From the NCBI RefSeq assembly GCF_002252665.1, contig NZ_NQKZ01000007.1, forward strand, positions 1 to 64,000: DNA of 64,000 bases, read 5' to 3'. Both the position numbers and the translations under genes were made by a program. Source of the stretch: Synechococcus sp. 8F6. Its GTDB lineage: Bacteria; Cyanobacteriota; Cyanobacteriia; PCC-6307; Cyanobiaceae. How positions within the stretch are numbered: the first letter of the stretch is position 1; each line of letters starts with the position of its first letter. The notes beneath the pieces are model-generated. The model was given only the letters and a program-made list of their open reading frames with translations. It was not told the origin of the DNA and made no database searches. Of this stretch, positions 35,395 to 45,440 are shown one piece after another.

Positions 35395-35897
35395 TCCCCT
35401 TGTCTGAGTCCAGTTCTCCGGTTCCCGCATCTCCGCTGCCCGCCTCAGCGGGAGCCAGCAGGGAGGTGATCCTCACCACGGAGCAAATCCAGGGATTGCT
35501 GCCCCACCGCTACCCCTTCGCCCTGGTGGATCGGGTGATTGAGCACGAGCCCGGCAAGCGGGCTGTGGCGATCAAAAATGTCACCATCAACGAGCCGCAG
35601 TTTCAGGGCCATTTCCCGGGTCGCCCGCTGATGCCGGGGGTGTTGATTGTGGAGGCCATGGCCCAGGTGGGCGGTCTGATCGTGACCCAGATGCCCGATC
35701 TGCCCAAGGGGTTGTTTGTCTTCGCCGGAATCGACGGGGTGCGCTTCCGCCGGCCTGTGGTACCTGGCGACCAGCTGCTGATCACCTGTGAGTTGCTCAG
35801 CCTCAAGCGCCAGCGCTTCGGCAAGGTGAAGGCTGAGGCCAGCGTCGATGGCCAGCTGGCCTGCTCCGGCGAACTGATGTTTTCACTGGTGGCTTGA
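35391..35897 (+). CDS. fabZ: 3-hydroxyacyl-ACP dehydratase FabZ
   Basis: A 168-residue hot-dog-fold protein with [14 protein letters not shown] (catalytic His), [19 protein letters not shown] and EAMAQVGG (catalytic Glu). It works in fatty acid elongation and supplies the hydroxyacyl chains context for lipid A. The start is TTG at 35391, overlapping the lpxC stop by 4 bp; TTG at 35400 is also possible. It is in the lpx operon, as in many bacteria. Confidence 0.94.
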   Translation: MIPLSESSSPVPASPLPASAGASREVILTTEQIQGLLPHRYPFALVDRVIEHEPGKRAVAIKNVTINEPQFQGHFPGRPLMPGVLIVEAMAQVGGLIVTQMPDLPKGLFVFAGIDGVRFRRPVVPGDQLLITCELLSLKRQRFGKVKAEASVDGQLACSGELMFSLVA

Positions 35898-35900
35898 GCG

Positions 35901-36707
35901 ATGGCCACGACCATCCATCCCACCGCTGTTGTTGATCCCAGGGCCGAGCTGGCCGATGGGGTCAGTGTGGGGCCCTATGCGGTGATCGGCCCTGAGGTTC
36001 AGCTCGGCCCCGATTGCCGCATCGGCCCCCATGTGGTGCTCGATGGTCGGGTGCGGATGGGCCGCGGCAATCGCATCTTTCCTGGCGCCTGCATCGGCCT
36101 GGAGCCCCAGGATCTGAAATACACCGGCGATCCCACCGAGGTGGTGCTCGGCGATGACAACACCATCCGTGAGTGCGTCACCATCAACCGCGCCACGACC
36201 GGCCATCAACAGACGCGCCTGGGCAGGGGCAACCTGTTGATGGCCAACAGCCATCTCGGCCACAACTGTGAACTGGGTGACCGGATTGTGATCGCCAATG
36301 GGGTGGCTGTGGCCGGCCATGTGGTGATCGGCGACCGTGCCGTGATCGGCGGCGTGTTGGGTGTCCATCAGTTTGTGCACATCGGCACTTTGGCGATGGT
36401 GGGGGGGATGAGCCGGATCGAGCGGGATGTGCCCCCATTCACGATGGTGGAGGGCCATCCATCCCGCGTGCGGGCCCTCAACAAGATCGGCCTGCGGCGC
36501 AGTGGCCTGGTAGAGCTCGACGACGGCCGGCAGTTTGAGGACCTCAAACAGGCCTGGACCCTGCTGTATCGCCGCTCTCTGACTCTGGCTGAGGCCCTGG
36601 GGCAACTGCGCTGTCAGCCCCTGCATGGCGCAGCCGACCAGCTCTGCACGTTCCTGGAAGCCTCCCTAGGCCCATCGCGCCGCGGGCCGATTCCGGGGGC
36701 GCGCTGA
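35901..36707 (+). CDS. lpxA: acyl-ACP--UDP-N-acetylglucosamine O-acyltransferase
   Basis: 268 residues. A left-handed beta-helix of hexapeptide repeats ([20 protein letters not shown] and onward) has catalytic [16 protein letters not shown] near residue 120 and [17 protein letters not shown]. It makes the first step of lipid A synthesis. There are 3 bp after fabZ, and the stop overlaps the lpxB start by one base. Confidence 0.95.
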   Translation: MATTIHPTAVVDPRAELADGVSVGPYAVIGPEVQLGPDCRIGPHVVLDGRVRMGRGNRIFPGACIGLEPQDLKYTGDPTEVVLGDDNTIRECVTINRATTGHQQTRLGRGNLLMANSHLGHNCELGDRIVIANGVAVAGHVVIGDRAVIGGVLGVHQFVHIGTLAMVGGMSRIERDVPPFTMVEGHPSRVRALNKIGLRRSGLVELDDGRQFEDLKQAWTLLYRRSLTLAEALGQLRCQPLHGAADQLCTFLEASLGPSRRGPIPGAR

Positions 36708-37891
36708 TGCTGCGGTTGCTGGTGAGCACCGGCGAGGTGTCTGGGGATCTGCAGGGGGCCCTGTTGGTCAGGGCGCTGCATGAGGAGGCCCAGCGCCGCC
36801 AGCTGGATCTGGAGATCGTGGCGCTTGGCGGCGAGCGGATGGAGCGGGCCGGGGCCGAGTTGCTGGCCAACACCACCCGCATGGGGGCTATCGGCCTGCT
36901 GGAGGCCATCCCCTTTGTGTTGCCCACCTTGAAATTGCAGCGGCGCCTCAAGCGTTGGTTCCGCCGTGACCCGCCCGATGGTGTGGTGCTGATCGACTAC
37001 ATGGGCCCCAACGTGAGCCTTGGGCTACGCCTCAAGCACAAGTTCCCCAGGGTGCCGGTCACTTATTACATCGCCCCCCAGGAATGGGCGTTCAAATTCG
37101 GCAACGGCGGCCGCTCCAATCTGATCAGCTTCACCAACCAGATCCTGGCGATCTTCCAGGAAGAAGCCCGCTTCTACCGCTGCCGCGGCGCCAACGTCAC
37201 CTACGTGGGCCATCCGCTGCTGGACACCATTGGCCAGCTGCCCAGCCGCCAGGAGGCCCTGCGTCAACTTGGCCTGCGTGATGCGCCGGTGCTGCTGCTG
37301 ATGCCGGCGTCTCGGCGCCAGGAGATCCATTACATGCTGCCCCACATCGTGGCGGCGGCGGCGGAGCTGCAGCGTCAGCGGCCCGAGCTGCAGGTGGTGG
37401 TGCCAGCAGGCCTGCCGGGATTTGAAGCCCATCTGTCGAGGCAGTTGAGCCAGGCAGGGGTGCGCGCCGAGATCATTGCCGCCTCCGATTCCGACCAGCT
37501 CAAGGCCTACCTCTGTGCCGCAGCGGATCTGGCGCTGGCCAAGTCGGGCACCGTCAACCTCGAGCTGGCCCTGCGGGGCGTGCCGCAGGTGGTGGTGTAC
37601 CGCGTCAGCGGGGTCACCGCCTTTGTGGCCCGCTACATCCTGCGCTTCAGCGTGCCCCACATCTCGCCGGTCAACCTGGTGCTGGGCGAGCGGCTCGTGC
37701 CCGAGTTGCTGCAGGAGGATCTCTCAGCTGCGGCGATCGTGAGGGAAGCTCTGCCCCTGCTCGATAGCGCCAGTGCGGCCCGCCACAGCATGCTGGAGGG
37801 CTACCGCCGTCTGCGGCTCGAATTGGGGGAGCCTGGCGTCACCCAGCGGGCGGCCGCGGCCATCTTTGACCAGGTGCTCAACGCCGCATGA
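36707..37891 (+). CDS. lpxB: lipid-A-disaccharide synthase
   Basis: 394 residues in the GT19 glycosyltransferase family. It has [63 protein letters not shown], and [20 protein letters not shown]. It joins UDP-diacylglucosamine and lipid X. It starts at the last base of the lpxA stop, and the 3' end overlaps msrA by 4 bp. Confidence 0.95.
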   Translation: MLRLLVSTGEVSGDLQGALLVRALHEEAQRRQLDLEIVALGGERMERAGAELLANTTRMGAIGLLEAIPFVLPTLKLQRRLKRWFRRDPPDGVVLIDYMGPNVSLGLRLKHKFPRVPVTYYIAPQEWAFKFGNGGRSNLISFTNQILAIFQEEARFYRCRGANVTYVGHPLLDTIGQLPSRQEALRQLGLRDAPVLLLMPASRRQEIHYMLPHIVAAAAELQRQRPELQVVVPAGLPGFEAHLSRQLSQAGVRAEIIAASDSDQLKAYLCAAADLALAKSGTVNLELALRGVPQVVVYRVSGVTAFVARYILRFSVPHISPVNLVLGERLVPELLQEDLSAAAIVREALPLLDSASAARHSMLEGYRRLRLELGEPGVTQRAAAAIFDQVLNAA

Positions 37892-38589
37892 TCCAAACCC
37901 CCCGGCCCCTGGCCTGGCTGCCCAGCCTGGTGCTGCCTGTGCTGCTTCCTCTTCTGTTCCTGCTGCCGTTGGGCCTGTTGTCGCCTGGCCCAGCCTGGGC
38001 GGACCCGGCCCAGAAGGCTGCTTCGGTTCAAGAGGCTGTGCTGGCGGGGGGCTGTTTCTGGTGCCTGGAGCACGACCTCGAGAGCTTGCCCGGGGTGCTG
38101 GATGCCGAGAGCGGCTACAGCGGCGGGACCGTGGCCCAGCCCACCTATGGCCAGGTGTCGGCCGGAGGCACCGGCCACCAGGAGGTGGTGCGGGTGCGCT
38201 TTGATCCAGCTCGCCTCAGCTACGCCGCTCTGCTGCGGGCGTACTGGCGCAACATCGATCCCCTCGATGGCGGCGGTCAGTTCTGCGATCGCGGTACGTC
38301 CTACCGGCCCGTCATCTTCACCAGTGGCCCCGAGCAGCAGACCCAAGCCGAGGCCAGCCGCCTGGCGGCAGCTGCGGAGCTGGCGCGGCCCGCTGCCAGC
38401 CTGCAGGTGCAGATCAAGCCCCTGACGCGCTTCTGGCCGGCGGAGGGCTACCACCAGAACTACGCGGAACGCAACAGCGTCAAATACAACTACTACCGCT
38501 GGGCCTGCGGCCGGGATCGGCGGCTCGATGCGGTGTGGGGCAAGCGAGCCCGCAGTGGCATGGCCTGGGTTTCGAGCAGGAAGTCCTGA
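37888..38589 (+). CDS. msrA: peptide-methionine (S)-S-oxide reductase MsrA, exported
   Basis: 233 residues. The catalytic cysteine is C56 in [24 protein letters not shown] and [10 protein letters not shown] follow. The first 38 residues are a strong signal peptide (hydrophobic 13-32, ending PAWADP), so the enzyme probably works in the periplasm or thylakoid lumen. It overlaps lpxB by 4 bp and closes the outer-membrane operon. The MsrB at 1245 also has an export signal. Confidence 0.93.
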   Translation: MIQTPRPLAWLPSLVLPVLLPLLFLLPLGLLSPGPAWADPAQKAASVQEAVLAGGCFWCLEHDLESLPGVLDAESGYSGGTVAQPTYGQVSAGGTGHQEVVRVRFDPARLSYAALLRAYWRNIDPLDGGGQFCDRGTSYRPVIFTSGPEQQTQAEASRLAAAAELARPAASLQVQIKPLTRFWPAEGYHQNYAERNSVKYNYYRWACGRDRRLDAVWGKRARSGMAWVSSRKS

Positions 38590-38765
38590 CGCAAGAGCAG
38601 TAACTGGGGAGCAGCGGACCCGTGGACTCTGCTGCAATTATGAGGAAAATCTGTAGGGGCAGGGTGGTTTTGGTCGGTCAGACGGCTGTAGTAGAGCGGC
38701 TTTCCGCCCTTCCCAATCCCTTGACGCTTCTCTACCGTGATGCGTGCCTCTGTGCGCTGCCCTGT
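38590..38765 (+). promoter_or_regulatory. 176-bp spacer before the small gene
   Basis: No gene was seen. TTGACG at 38721-38726 is a plausible -35 element, but no convincing -10 follows at the right distance. Nothing else is recognisable. Confidence 0.25.
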
Positions 38766-38972
38766 ATGTATCTGCTGACCATTCGCGACGGTCTGCAGAC
38801 CCGCCACGTTGGGCCTTACGGGAGCCCGAAGCAGGCTGCGGATGATCTGGATCGCCTGCTGCCCCTCTGTGGGGAGCGGGCCCGCTGGCAGATCCATGCC
38901 CTCGAATCGCCTGCCCAGCTGATGGCCAGCCTGGGGGCAGCCGCTAGCGCTGATGTGGGCGTGGCTGCCTGA
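38766..38972 (+). CDS. small conserved protein of unknown function
   Basis: 68 residues beginning MYLLTIRDGLQTRHVGPYGS, followed by a helical DDLDRLLPLCGERARWQI and an alanine-rich end. It is soluble, with no known motif. The open frame extends upstream, but this ATG is the first that gives a compact domain. It converges on the small membrane protein gene 10 bp away. Confidence 0.6.
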   Translation: MYLLTIRDGLQTRHVGPYGSPKQAADDLDRLLPLCGERARWQIHALESPAQLMASLGAAASADVGVAA

Positions 38973-38981
38973 GAGCCGCCT

Positions 38982-39236
38982 TCAGCTGCGGCCGGGATAG
39001 CCGCGCAGCAGGCCGCTTTCGACCATCAGACCCACGCCCGCATTGATCAGAATCAGGCCGAAGGTGCCATACCAAAACCAGGGGCCTGGGCTGGTGAGTG
39101 TTTCCACCTTGCCGCTGGCCGCCAGCACCTGAATTCCCTTGCGGATCACCGCTTCGCCGAAGAGGCAGAGCCCCGCTGGCAGCAGCAGCACCCCCAGCTG
39201 AGCTTTGACATACCAGCGGATCTTCTGGACGGCCAT
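38982..39236 (-). CDS. small membrane protein of unknown function
   Basis: 84 residues with two hydrophobic segments (about 13-28 and 53-72) and a basic N-terminus (MAVQKIRWYVKAQ). The GPWFWYGTFGLILINAGVG segment looks conserved. No function is known to me. It lies downstream of pepA on the same strand with a 42-bp gap. Confidence 0.65.
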   Translation of the reverse strand: MAVQKIRWYVKAQLGVLLLPAGLCLFGEAVIRKGIQVLAASGKVETLTSPGPWFWYGTFGLILINAGVGLMVESGLLRGYPGRS

Positions 39237-39278
39237 GGAGCGAGCTAAGGCGTCAGGACTCCAAACCTAGGCTGCTGA

Positions 39279-40802
39279 TCAAATCCGGGCTGATGGTCCC
39301 GTGGCGGCGCCGGAGCAGATCCAGTTCACCAGGGTGCGTACGCCGAAACCAGTGGCTCCGGCCGGGTCGGCCCCCCGCCCCTTGTCACTCCAGACGGTGC
39401 CGGCGATGTCGAGGTGGGCCCAGGCCAGCTTCGGGGTGACGAAGTCCTGCAGGAACAGGGCGGCGGTGATCGAGCCGCCAGGGCGGGGGCCGGTGTTTTT
39501 GAGGTCGGCGACCGGGCTCTTGAGCCCGGCCTTGTAGGAGCTGCGCAGGGGCATCCGCCACAGGTCTTCGCCGCCGGCCTGACCAGCGCCCAACAGCGCT
39601 TCGGCCAGGCCGTCGTTGTTGGACCACAGCCCCGCCATCTCCTCGCCCAGGGCGATCACGCAGGCACCGGTGAGGGTCGCCAAGTCCACCACCGCATCGG
39701 GCTCCAGCTTGCAGGCATACACCAGGGCGTCGGCCAGGGTGAGGCGCCCCTCGGCGTCGGTGTTGTTGATCTCGATGGTCTTGCCGTTGGAGGCGGTGAG
39801 GATGTCGCCGGGGTGCACAGCGCCGCCGCTGATCATGTTTTCGCAGGCCGCCACGATCACGTGCACCTCCACGCCGGCGGGCTTCAGCTCAGCGATGGCG
39901 CGGGCCGCTCCCAGCACCGCGGCGCTGCCGCCCATGTCGTATTTCATCATCTCGATCTGGGAACCGGCGGTTTTGAGGTTGTAACCGCCGGAATCGAAGG
40001 TGAGACCCTTGCCCACCAGGGCAATGCGGCGTTGCACGGGCCCGGCCGGGGTGTAGGTGAGATGGATGAATTTCGGGGCCAGATCGGACCCCTGGGCGAC
40101 GCCGAGGTAGGCCCCCATGCCGAGGGCTTCGCAGTCGCTGCGCTCCAGCACCCGCAGCGTGATGCCGAAGTCGCGGGCGATGGCCGCGGCGGTGTCGGCC
40201 AGATGCTGGGGTGTGGCCACATTGGGGGGCGCAGCCACCAGTTTGCGGGCCAGTTCGACGCCGGCGCAGGTGGCGTTCACCGCAGCCAGGGTGGGCTCGG
40301 CTGCCTTGGCTACCCCGATCAGGCTGACCGTGGCGGGCTGGGGTCTGGGCTCGGCTTCGCTCTTGAAGCGTTGATCACTGAACAGGGCCAGGCGGGTGGC
40401 CTCAGCCATGGCGCCGGCAGCGGTGCCGGCCTCCAGCCCTTCGAGCGGCAGGGCCAGGGCCAGGTGGCGGGCTCCGGCGGCCGCCGCGGTTTGGCTGGCG
40501 GCGGCGCAGGCCTGGCGCAGGCCGGCCAGGCTGAAGTCGGCCGGGGCGCCCAGGCCTACCAGGATGAGGGTCTGGGGGGTGGCGTCCAGGCGATCCAGGC
40601 TGATGCATTCGCCCGGCTTGGCCTTGAAGCGCCGCTGTTCGAGGCGTTTGGCCAGAGGCTGGCCCAGGGCCGTGGTCAGCTTCTGCAGCTGGGGGTGCTC
40701 CGGGCGATCGTCGGCACCGGCGAACAGGCCGACGGCCAGGCAGTCGCCGTCCCACTGGCTCAGGGCCGCGGGCAGGTCGTCGGGGATGCAGCGAAACTCC
40801 AT
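39279..40802 (-). CDS. pepA: leucyl aminopeptidase
   Basis: 507 residues in the M17 family. The C-terminal catalytic domain has VGKGLTFDSGGYNLK (metal-binding Lys and Asp), EMMKYDMGGSAAVLGAARA and the signature NNTDAEGRLTLADALVYA. It removes N-terminal residues, and relatives also bind DNA. The start is ATG at 40802. It is the last gene of a run with the GIY-YIG and HhH genes, 38 bp downstream of the GIY-YIG gene. Confidence 0.95.
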   Translation of the reverse strand: MEFRCIPDDLPAALSQWDGDCLAVGLFAGADDRPEHPQLQKLTTALGQPLAKRLEQRRFKAKPGECISLDRLDATPQTLILVGLGAPADFSLAGLRQACAAASQTAAAAGARHLALALPLEGLEAGTAAGAMAEATRLALFSDQRFKSEAEPRPQPATVSLIGVAKAAEPTLAAVNATCAGVELARKLVAAPPNVATPQHLADTAAAIARDFGITLRVLERSDCEALGMGAYLGVAQGSDLAPKFIHLTYTPAGPVQRRIALVGKGLTFDSGGYNLKTAGSQIEMMKYDMGGSAAVLGAARAIAELKPAGVEVHVIVAACENMISGGAVHPGDILTASNGKTIEINNTDAEGRLTLADALVYACKLEPDAVVDLATLTGACVIALGEEMAGLWSNNDGLAEALLGAGQAGGEDLWRMPLRSSYKAGLKSPVADLKNTGPRPGGSITAALFLQDFVTPKLAWAHLDIAGTVWSDKGRGADPAGATGFGVRTLVNWICSGAATGPSARI

Positions 40803-40840
40803 GGGCCGGCCGGGGTTGGCGGCGATCGTAGCCAGCGCGC

Positions 40841-41440
40841 CTAGGCGGGATCGGCCTGGAACGGTGTGGCCCAGCGGCTGCGCGTTTCCTTGTTGAAGGG
40901 CGGCAGCCAGCGGCGAATCAGCGCCTGCTCCAGGGCCCGTCGCGGCCGAACGGCGGCGGGCACATCCAGCCAGAAGCGAATGCTGAGCTGGCAGCCCAGG
41001 CCGACCTTCAGCAGGGCCTCGCTGTAGGCGGCCAGGTAGGCCTTGCAATCGTGCTCGCCTTTCCAGCGCCGATCAGCCCGGCCGGTTTCGCCCACGTAGA
41101 GCAGCAGCGGCTGGGGCAGGCCGGCGGGGCGATCGGTGACCACGTACAGGGCGGCCCCCTGCTGGGGTGCGGCGGGCCAGCGCCAGAACGACAGGGGCTG
41201 GGGCTGCAGGCTGAGGGGCTGGAAGCGCTCGGCTTCGCCCTGGGGATCCTCGGGAGGGGTGGCAAACAATGACCCCTGCTGGCCGCCCCCCTCCTGGTTG
41301 GCAAACAGGGGTTGCTGGTGGGCCGCCAGCCGGGCCTGCCACTCCTGCAGCTGGTGGGTCAACAGAGGAAGATCGGCGCCCTCGGCATGGGCCGCTCCCC
41401 CGAGGGCCGATCCAGCAAACAACTCCCCTTGGCGCGCCAC
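40841..41440 (-). CDS. GIY-YIG domain protein
   Basis: 199 residues. The C-terminal half (about 92-190) has LYVVTDRPAG and LLLYVGETGRADRRWKGEHDC, then ALEQALIRRWLPPFNKE, consistent with a GIY-YIG nuclease domain with its catalytic Arg and Glu. The N-terminal half is a Gln-rich extension. The real substrate is unknown. It follows the HhH gene by 4 bp on the same strand, so the two are probably made together. Confidence 0.78.
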   Translation of the reverse strand: MARQGELFAGSALGGAAHAEGADLPLLTHQLQEWQARLAAHQQPLFANQEGGGQQGSLFATPPEDPQGEAERFQPLSLQPQPLSFWRWPAAPQQGAALYVVTDRPAGLPQPLLLYVGETGRADRRWKGEHDCKAYLAAYSEALLKVGLGCQLSIRFWLDVPAAVRPRRALEQALIRRWLPPFNKETRSRWATPFQADPA

Positions 41441-41444
41441 GGCC

Positions 41445-42137
41445 CTAGGACGCCTTGCTGGCCGGCGGCAGCACCGGACCGGCTGGCCCCGGTTGGAAGC
41501 GCACCTTGCCGATCCAGGCTTCCACCAACGCCGCCGGCAGCTGCAGGCGCTGTTGCAGGTCGGCCAGATCGCGGAAGGGGCCGCGCCCCCGCTCGCGCAG
41601 CAGCCGGCGCAGCCGTTCCGGATCCAGTCCCAGTTCTTCGAGTTGCGTGGCCGTGGCGCGGTTCAGATCCAGGGGGCTGAACGGTTGCACCGGCAGGGCG
41701 GGTTCGCCATACCAGCGAAACTCCAACAGGGGGCCCCAGCTCTCCACCACCGCTGCGGGCAGCTCCAGCAGCCGTTGCAGATCCTCGATCCCGCTGAGCT
41801 GCACGCCCCCGGCCTGGAGCCGCAGCAACAGGTCCACCTGGGCCGCTTCGATGCCCGGCAGCCGCAGCCAGTCGGCGGGGGTGGCGCGGTTGACGTCCAG
41901 CCGCCAGCCCAGGGCGGCAGCGCGACGAACCGCCCCGGCATCCTCAAGCTTGAGCGCGGGGTTCTGCTGCAGCTTGAGAGCCAGCATGTCGCGTTCCACC
42001 TGCTCGCGATCCGAGCTGTCCGGCTGGTCGGCGGGGGCCGGCCGCTCGGGCTGGGGGCTGCGGCGGGCGGCTGGGATCTGCCCGGTGGCCCTCAGCAGCT
42101 GACGAGCGAGGGGATCCAACCAGTGCCGCTGGGCCAT
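41445..42137 (-). CDS. helix-hairpin-helix protein (ComEA-like)
   Basis: 230 residues. Three HhH-like blocks are visible: DVNRATPADWLRLPGIEAAQ, an internal SGIEDLQRLLELP, and DLNRATATQLEELGLDPERL followed by RDLADLQQRLQLP. These bind DNA or act in protein contacts in ComEA and its relatives. The N-terminus is Pro- and Arg-rich with no signal peptide, unlike ComEA. ATG at 42137 was chosen; a start at 42158 adds seven residues. It lies 4 bp upstream of the GIY-YIG gene. Confidence 0.78.
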   Translation of the reverse strand: MAQRHWLDPLARQLLRATGQIPAARRSPQPERPAPADQPDSSDREQVERDMLALKLQQNPALKLEDAGAVRRAAALGWRLDVNRATPADWLRLPGIEAAQVDLLLRLQAGGVQLSGIEDLQRLLELPAAVVESWGPLLEFRWYGEPALPVQPFSPLDLNRATATQLEELGLDPERLRRLLRERGRGPFRDLADLQQRLQLPAALVEAWIGKVRFQPGPAGPVLPPASKAS

Positions 42138-42183
42138 GGCGGATCGCGACTGCAACAACGGTGATCTGAACCTAGCGGCCAGC

Positions 42184-42885
42184 TCAGGCTTCAGGCCAGT
42201 CGATCAGCCCCCAGCGCAGGCCCAGCACGGCGGCGTGGGTGCGGTCGCGGGCCGGCAACTTGCGGCACAGGTGACGCAGGTGGGTTTTCACCGTGTCTGC
42301 TGAAACGTACAGCTGCTGGCCGATTTCGCCGTTGCTGTCACCCCGGGCCACGAGGCTGAGCACCTGCCGCTCCCGCTCGCTCAGCGGTTCGAGCGGGCCG
42401 CCATCGCCATGGCCCCGGCGAAACAGCTCTGCCAGGCTTCGGTCGACATACACCCCGCCGCCGCTGATGGCATGGATCGCAGCAAGCGAACTGCCCAGCC
42501 CCATGCGGGATTCCACCAACAACCCATCACAACCAGCCTCGATGGCGCTCTTGATCGCCTCCTGGCGCTGCTCCTGACTGATCAGCAGCAGGGTGTGAAT
42601 GGTGGGCCAGCGCTGTTTGATCGCCTGCACCAGGGCCACGCCAGAGCCCTCCTCCAGGGTGTCGCTGAGAACCACCATGCTGGGCTGATGCTGTTCCACC
42701 AGGGCAAGGCCGGCCGCTTCGCAGGTGGCGGCCACCACCAGGTGGTCCTGTCCGATCAGACCGCCCACAAACGTGCAAAGCAGGGCCCGGTTGCCGAAGC
42801 AGACCACCAGCCGGGCGTCCCGCAGCAGGTTGTGGATCTGGCTGGTGTTGCGGCGGATCTGGTCAAGTTTTGGCGTGAAGTCCAT
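42184..42885 (-). CDS. LuxR-type response regulator with atypical receiver
   Basis: 233 residues. The N-terminal domain (about 20-145) resembles a receiver, but the acceptor aspartate region reads VVLSDTLEEGSG, shifted by one residue compared with the usual pattern, and the conserved first acidic pair is missing. The C-terminal LuxR helix-turn-helix (about 165-230) is clear: LSERERQVLSLVARGDSNGE and ADTVKTHLRHLCRKL. It may work without phosphorylation. It lies upstream of the HhH gene on the same strand, with a 46-bp gap, and is divergent from the DUF1825 gene. Confidence 0.85.
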   Translation of the reverse strand: MDFTPKLDQIRRNTSQIHNLLRDARLVVCFGNRALLCTFVGGLIGQDHLVVAATCEAAGLALVEQHQPSMVVLSDTLEEGSGVALVQAIKQRWPTIHTLLLISQEQRQEAIKSAIEAGCDGLLVESRMGLGSSLAAIHAISGGGVYVDRSLAELFRRGHGDGGPLEPLSERERQVLSLVARGDSNGEIGQQLYVSADTVKTHLRHLCRKLPARDRTHAAVLGLRWGLIDWPEA

Positions 42886-43018
42886 GGGTGGGGTTCACGG
42901 CAGCATGAGCCGCATGCTGGCTGAGGCTGGCCGGGGTGGCATCGCGATTACGTCTATCCGCACTCCCCAGGGCGGCTTGACTTCACCAGAATCACAGAAT
43001 CGCTGCACTGCCAGGGGC

Positions 43019-43342
43019 ATGGCGTTCTTTGAATCCGAAATCGTTCAGGACGAAGCCAAGCGCCTCTTTGGCGACTACCAGCAGCTGATGCAGCTGGGCA
43101 GTGAGTACGGCAAGTTCGATCGGGAGGGCAAGAAGCTCTACATCGAAAAGATGGAGGACATGATGGAGCGCTACCGGGTGTTCATGAAGCGCTTCGAGCT
43201 CTCCGAGGATTTCCAGGCCAAGCTCACCGTCGAGCAGCTGCGCGCCCAGCTCAGCCAGTTCGGCCTGACGCCGGAAACGATGTTCCAGCAGATGCACCAG
43301 ACCCTCGAGCGCATGAAGGGTCAGCTCGATGCTCCCGCCTAG
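43019..43342 (+). CDS. DUF1825 family protein
   Basis: 107 residues, highly helical: [20 protein letters not shown], followed by [19 protein letters not shown] and [20 protein letters not shown]. This is the cyanobacterial and plastid-related DUF1825 family of unknown function. ATG at 43019. It precedes tyrS by 62 bp. Confidence 0.88.
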   Translation: MAFFESEIVQDEAKRLFGDYQQLMQLGSEYGKFDREGKKLYIEKMEDMMERYRVFMKRFELSEDFQAKLTVEQLRAQLSQFGLTPETMFQQMHQTLERMKGQLDAPA

Positions 43343-43404
43343 GGCCTGACGGCGATCCCGTCGCGGCTGCGTACGATCCGGCCACCCAGTCGCCCCTGGC
43401 CCCG

Positions 43405-44703
43405 GTGCCGATGACAGGACCGCAACCAACCGTCGTGCATCCTCATGGGGCCTTGCCGGCCTGGCTCGCCCGGGGGATGGCGGATCTGTTTCCGGCCGGC
43501 GCCGCCGTCGGGGCTGGCGAGGATCCCGATCAGCAGCTGGCGGCTCGCCTTGCCGAGGCGGAGTGCAGCGGCAGGCCCCTGCGCATCAAGCTCGGCATCG
43601 ATCCCACCGGCTCCGACATCCACCTGGGCCACTCGATTCTGTTCCGCAAGCTGCGGGTCTTTCAGGACGCCGGTCACACCGCGGTGCTGATCATCGGCGA
43701 CTTCACCGCCCGCATCGGTGATCCCACCGGCAAGAGCGCCACCCGGGTGCAGCTCAGCGCCGCCGCGGTGGAAGCCAATGCCGAAACTTATCTGGTGCAG
43801 CTCGGACTCGGCCAGGATCCGTCGCGCGCGCTCCTGGATTTCGACACCCCTGGCCGCCTCGAGGTGCGCCGCAACAGCGAGTGGCTTGCGGGTCTCGATT
43901 TGCCCGAGGTGATCGAGCTGCTGGGCATCTCCACCGTGGGTCAGATGCTGGCCAAGGAGGATTTCGCCAACCGCTACGGCTCGGGCACGCCCATTTCCCT
44001 GCACGAGTTCCTGTATCCGCTGCTGCAGGGCTACGACTCTGTGCAGGTGCAGGCCGATGTGGAGCTCGGTGGCACCGACCAGAAGTTCAACGTGGCCATG
44101 GGCCGCGACCTGCAGCGCCACTTCGGCCAGCGGCCCCAATTTGGCTTGTTGTTGCCGATCCTGCCGGGGCTTGATGGCGTGCAGAAGATGAGCAAGAGCC
44201 TGGGCAACACCGTGGGCCTCTCTGAAGACCCGCTCTCGATGTATTCGAAGCTTGAGAAGGTGCCGGATGCGGTGGTGAACGACTACCTCACCTTGCTCAC
44301 CGATCTGGAGCTGGCCGCCCTGCCCGAGAACCCCCGCGAGCGTCAGAAGGCGATGGCCCTGGAGATCACCCGGGCTCGCCATGGTGATGCGGCGGCTGAT
44401 GCGGCCCAGGTGGATGCGGCCAAGCTTGTGGCTGGTGCCCAGGGCGCCGGGGCGGCCGATGCCGAGGTGCCGGAGGCTTCGCTGGCGGCAGTGAACTTCC
44501 CCGCCAAGGCTTTCTATCTGCTCAGTGCTGTGGGGATCTGCGCCAGCAGCAGCGAGGCCCGGCGCCAGATCCAGGGGGGTGGGGTGAAGCTCGATGGCCA
44601 GAAGCTGGCCGATCCCAACCAGGAGTTCACCGGCCCGGCCGAGCTGGCGGGCAAGGTGCTGCAATTGGGCAAGAAGACGTTCCGGCGGCTGGTGGTGGGC
44701 TGA
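43405..44703 (+). CDS. tyrS: tyrosyl-tRNA synthetase
   Basis: 432 residues with a class I Rossmann core: [20 protein letters not shown] (HIGH-type motif) and [11 protein letters not shown] (KMSKS). The C-terminal S4 domain has [20 protein letters not shown]. The type with this KMSKS spacing is the TyrRZ-like group. It charges tRNA-Tyr. Its stop overlaps the pyrF start by one base. GTG at 43405 was taken; the ATG two codons on is equally possible. Confidence 0.95.
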   Translation: MPMTGPQPTVVHPHGALPAWLARGMADLFPAGAAVGAGEDPDQQLAARLAEAECSGRPLRIKLGIDPTGSDIHLGHSILFRKLRVFQDAGHTAVLIIGDFTARIGDPTGKSATRVQLSAAAVEANAETYLVQLGLGQDPSRALLDFDTPGRLEVRRNSEWLAGLDLPEVIELLGISTVGQMLAKEDFANRYGSGTPISLHEFLYPLLQGYDSVQVQADVELGGTDQKFNVAMGRDLQRHFGQRPQFGLLLPILPGLDGVQKMSKSLGNTVGLSEDPLSMYSKLEKVPDAVVNDYLTLLTDLELAALPENPRERQKAMALEITRARHGDAAADAAQVDAAKLVAGAQGAGAADAEVPEASLAAVNFPAKAFYLLSAVGICASSSEARRQIQGGGVKLDGQKLADPNQEFTGPAELAGKVLQLGKKTFRRLVVG

Positions 44704-45440
44704 TGGCTGGGCTCCTGGGTGCACATCCGGCTGATCGAATCATCGTGGCCCTCGATGGCATGGGACCGGATCAGGCACTCGCCTTTGCCGCGGCGATTCC
44801 TGAGCTGCGCTGGGTGAAGGTGGGCCTCGAACTGTTTGTGGCGGGCGGCCCGGCGGTGGTGCGGCAGCTGCGCGATCAGGGCAAGCGGGTGTTCCTGGAT
44901 CTCAAGTTCCACGACATCCCCGCCACCATGGCCGGCGCCTGCCGCAGCGCCACGCGCCTCGGGGCTGAGCTGATCACGGTGCACGCCTGTGCCGGCCATG
45001 ACGCCTTGGCTGCCACCCAGGCTGCTGCCCTGGAGGCCGCCAACGACGCCGGCCTGCCCGCTCCCACCTTGCTGGCCGTGACGGTGCTCACCAGCTGGGA
45101 GTCCACCGGTTTCGCTGCCCAGCTTGCGATTGACGAGCCTGTGTCCGCCTACGTGCCCCGCTTGGCCCGGCTGGCGGCGGCGGCCGGCATCGGCGGCTGC
45201 GTGTGCTCGCCCCTGGAGGTGGCGGCCCTGCGGGCAGCCCATCCTGAGCCCTTTGCTCTGGTGACACCAGGCATTCGCCCGGCCGGTTCTGCCCTGGGGG
45301 ATCAGCAGCGGGTGATGACGCCGGCCCAGGCCCTGGTGGCGGGTGCCAGCCAATTGGTGATCGGTCGCCCGATCACGGCCGTACCCGATCCGGCGACGGC
45401 TTTTGCTGCCTGCTGCGCTGAGCTCTCAGGCCACCAGTGA
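44703..45440 (+). CDS. pyrF: orotidine 5'-phosphate decarboxylase
   Basis: 245 residues, the last step of UMP synthesis. It has [17 protein letters not shown], the catalytic [23 protein letters not shown], and the phosphate site [16 protein letters not shown]. It is coupled to tyrS by a one-base overlap. Its 3' end overlaps the convergent glycosyltransferase by 15 bp. Confidence 0.95.
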   Translation: MAGLLGAHPADRIIVALDGMGPDQALAFAAAIPELRWVKVGLELFVAGGPAVVRQLRDQGKRVFLDLKFHDIPATMAGACRSATRLGAELITVHACAGHDALAATQAAALEAANDAGLPAPTLLAVTVLTSWESTGFAAQLAIDEPVSAYVPRLARLAAAAGIGGCVCSPLEVAALRAAHPEPFALVTPGIRPAGSALGDQQRVMTPAQALVAGASQLVIGRPITAVPDPATAFAACCAELSGHQ

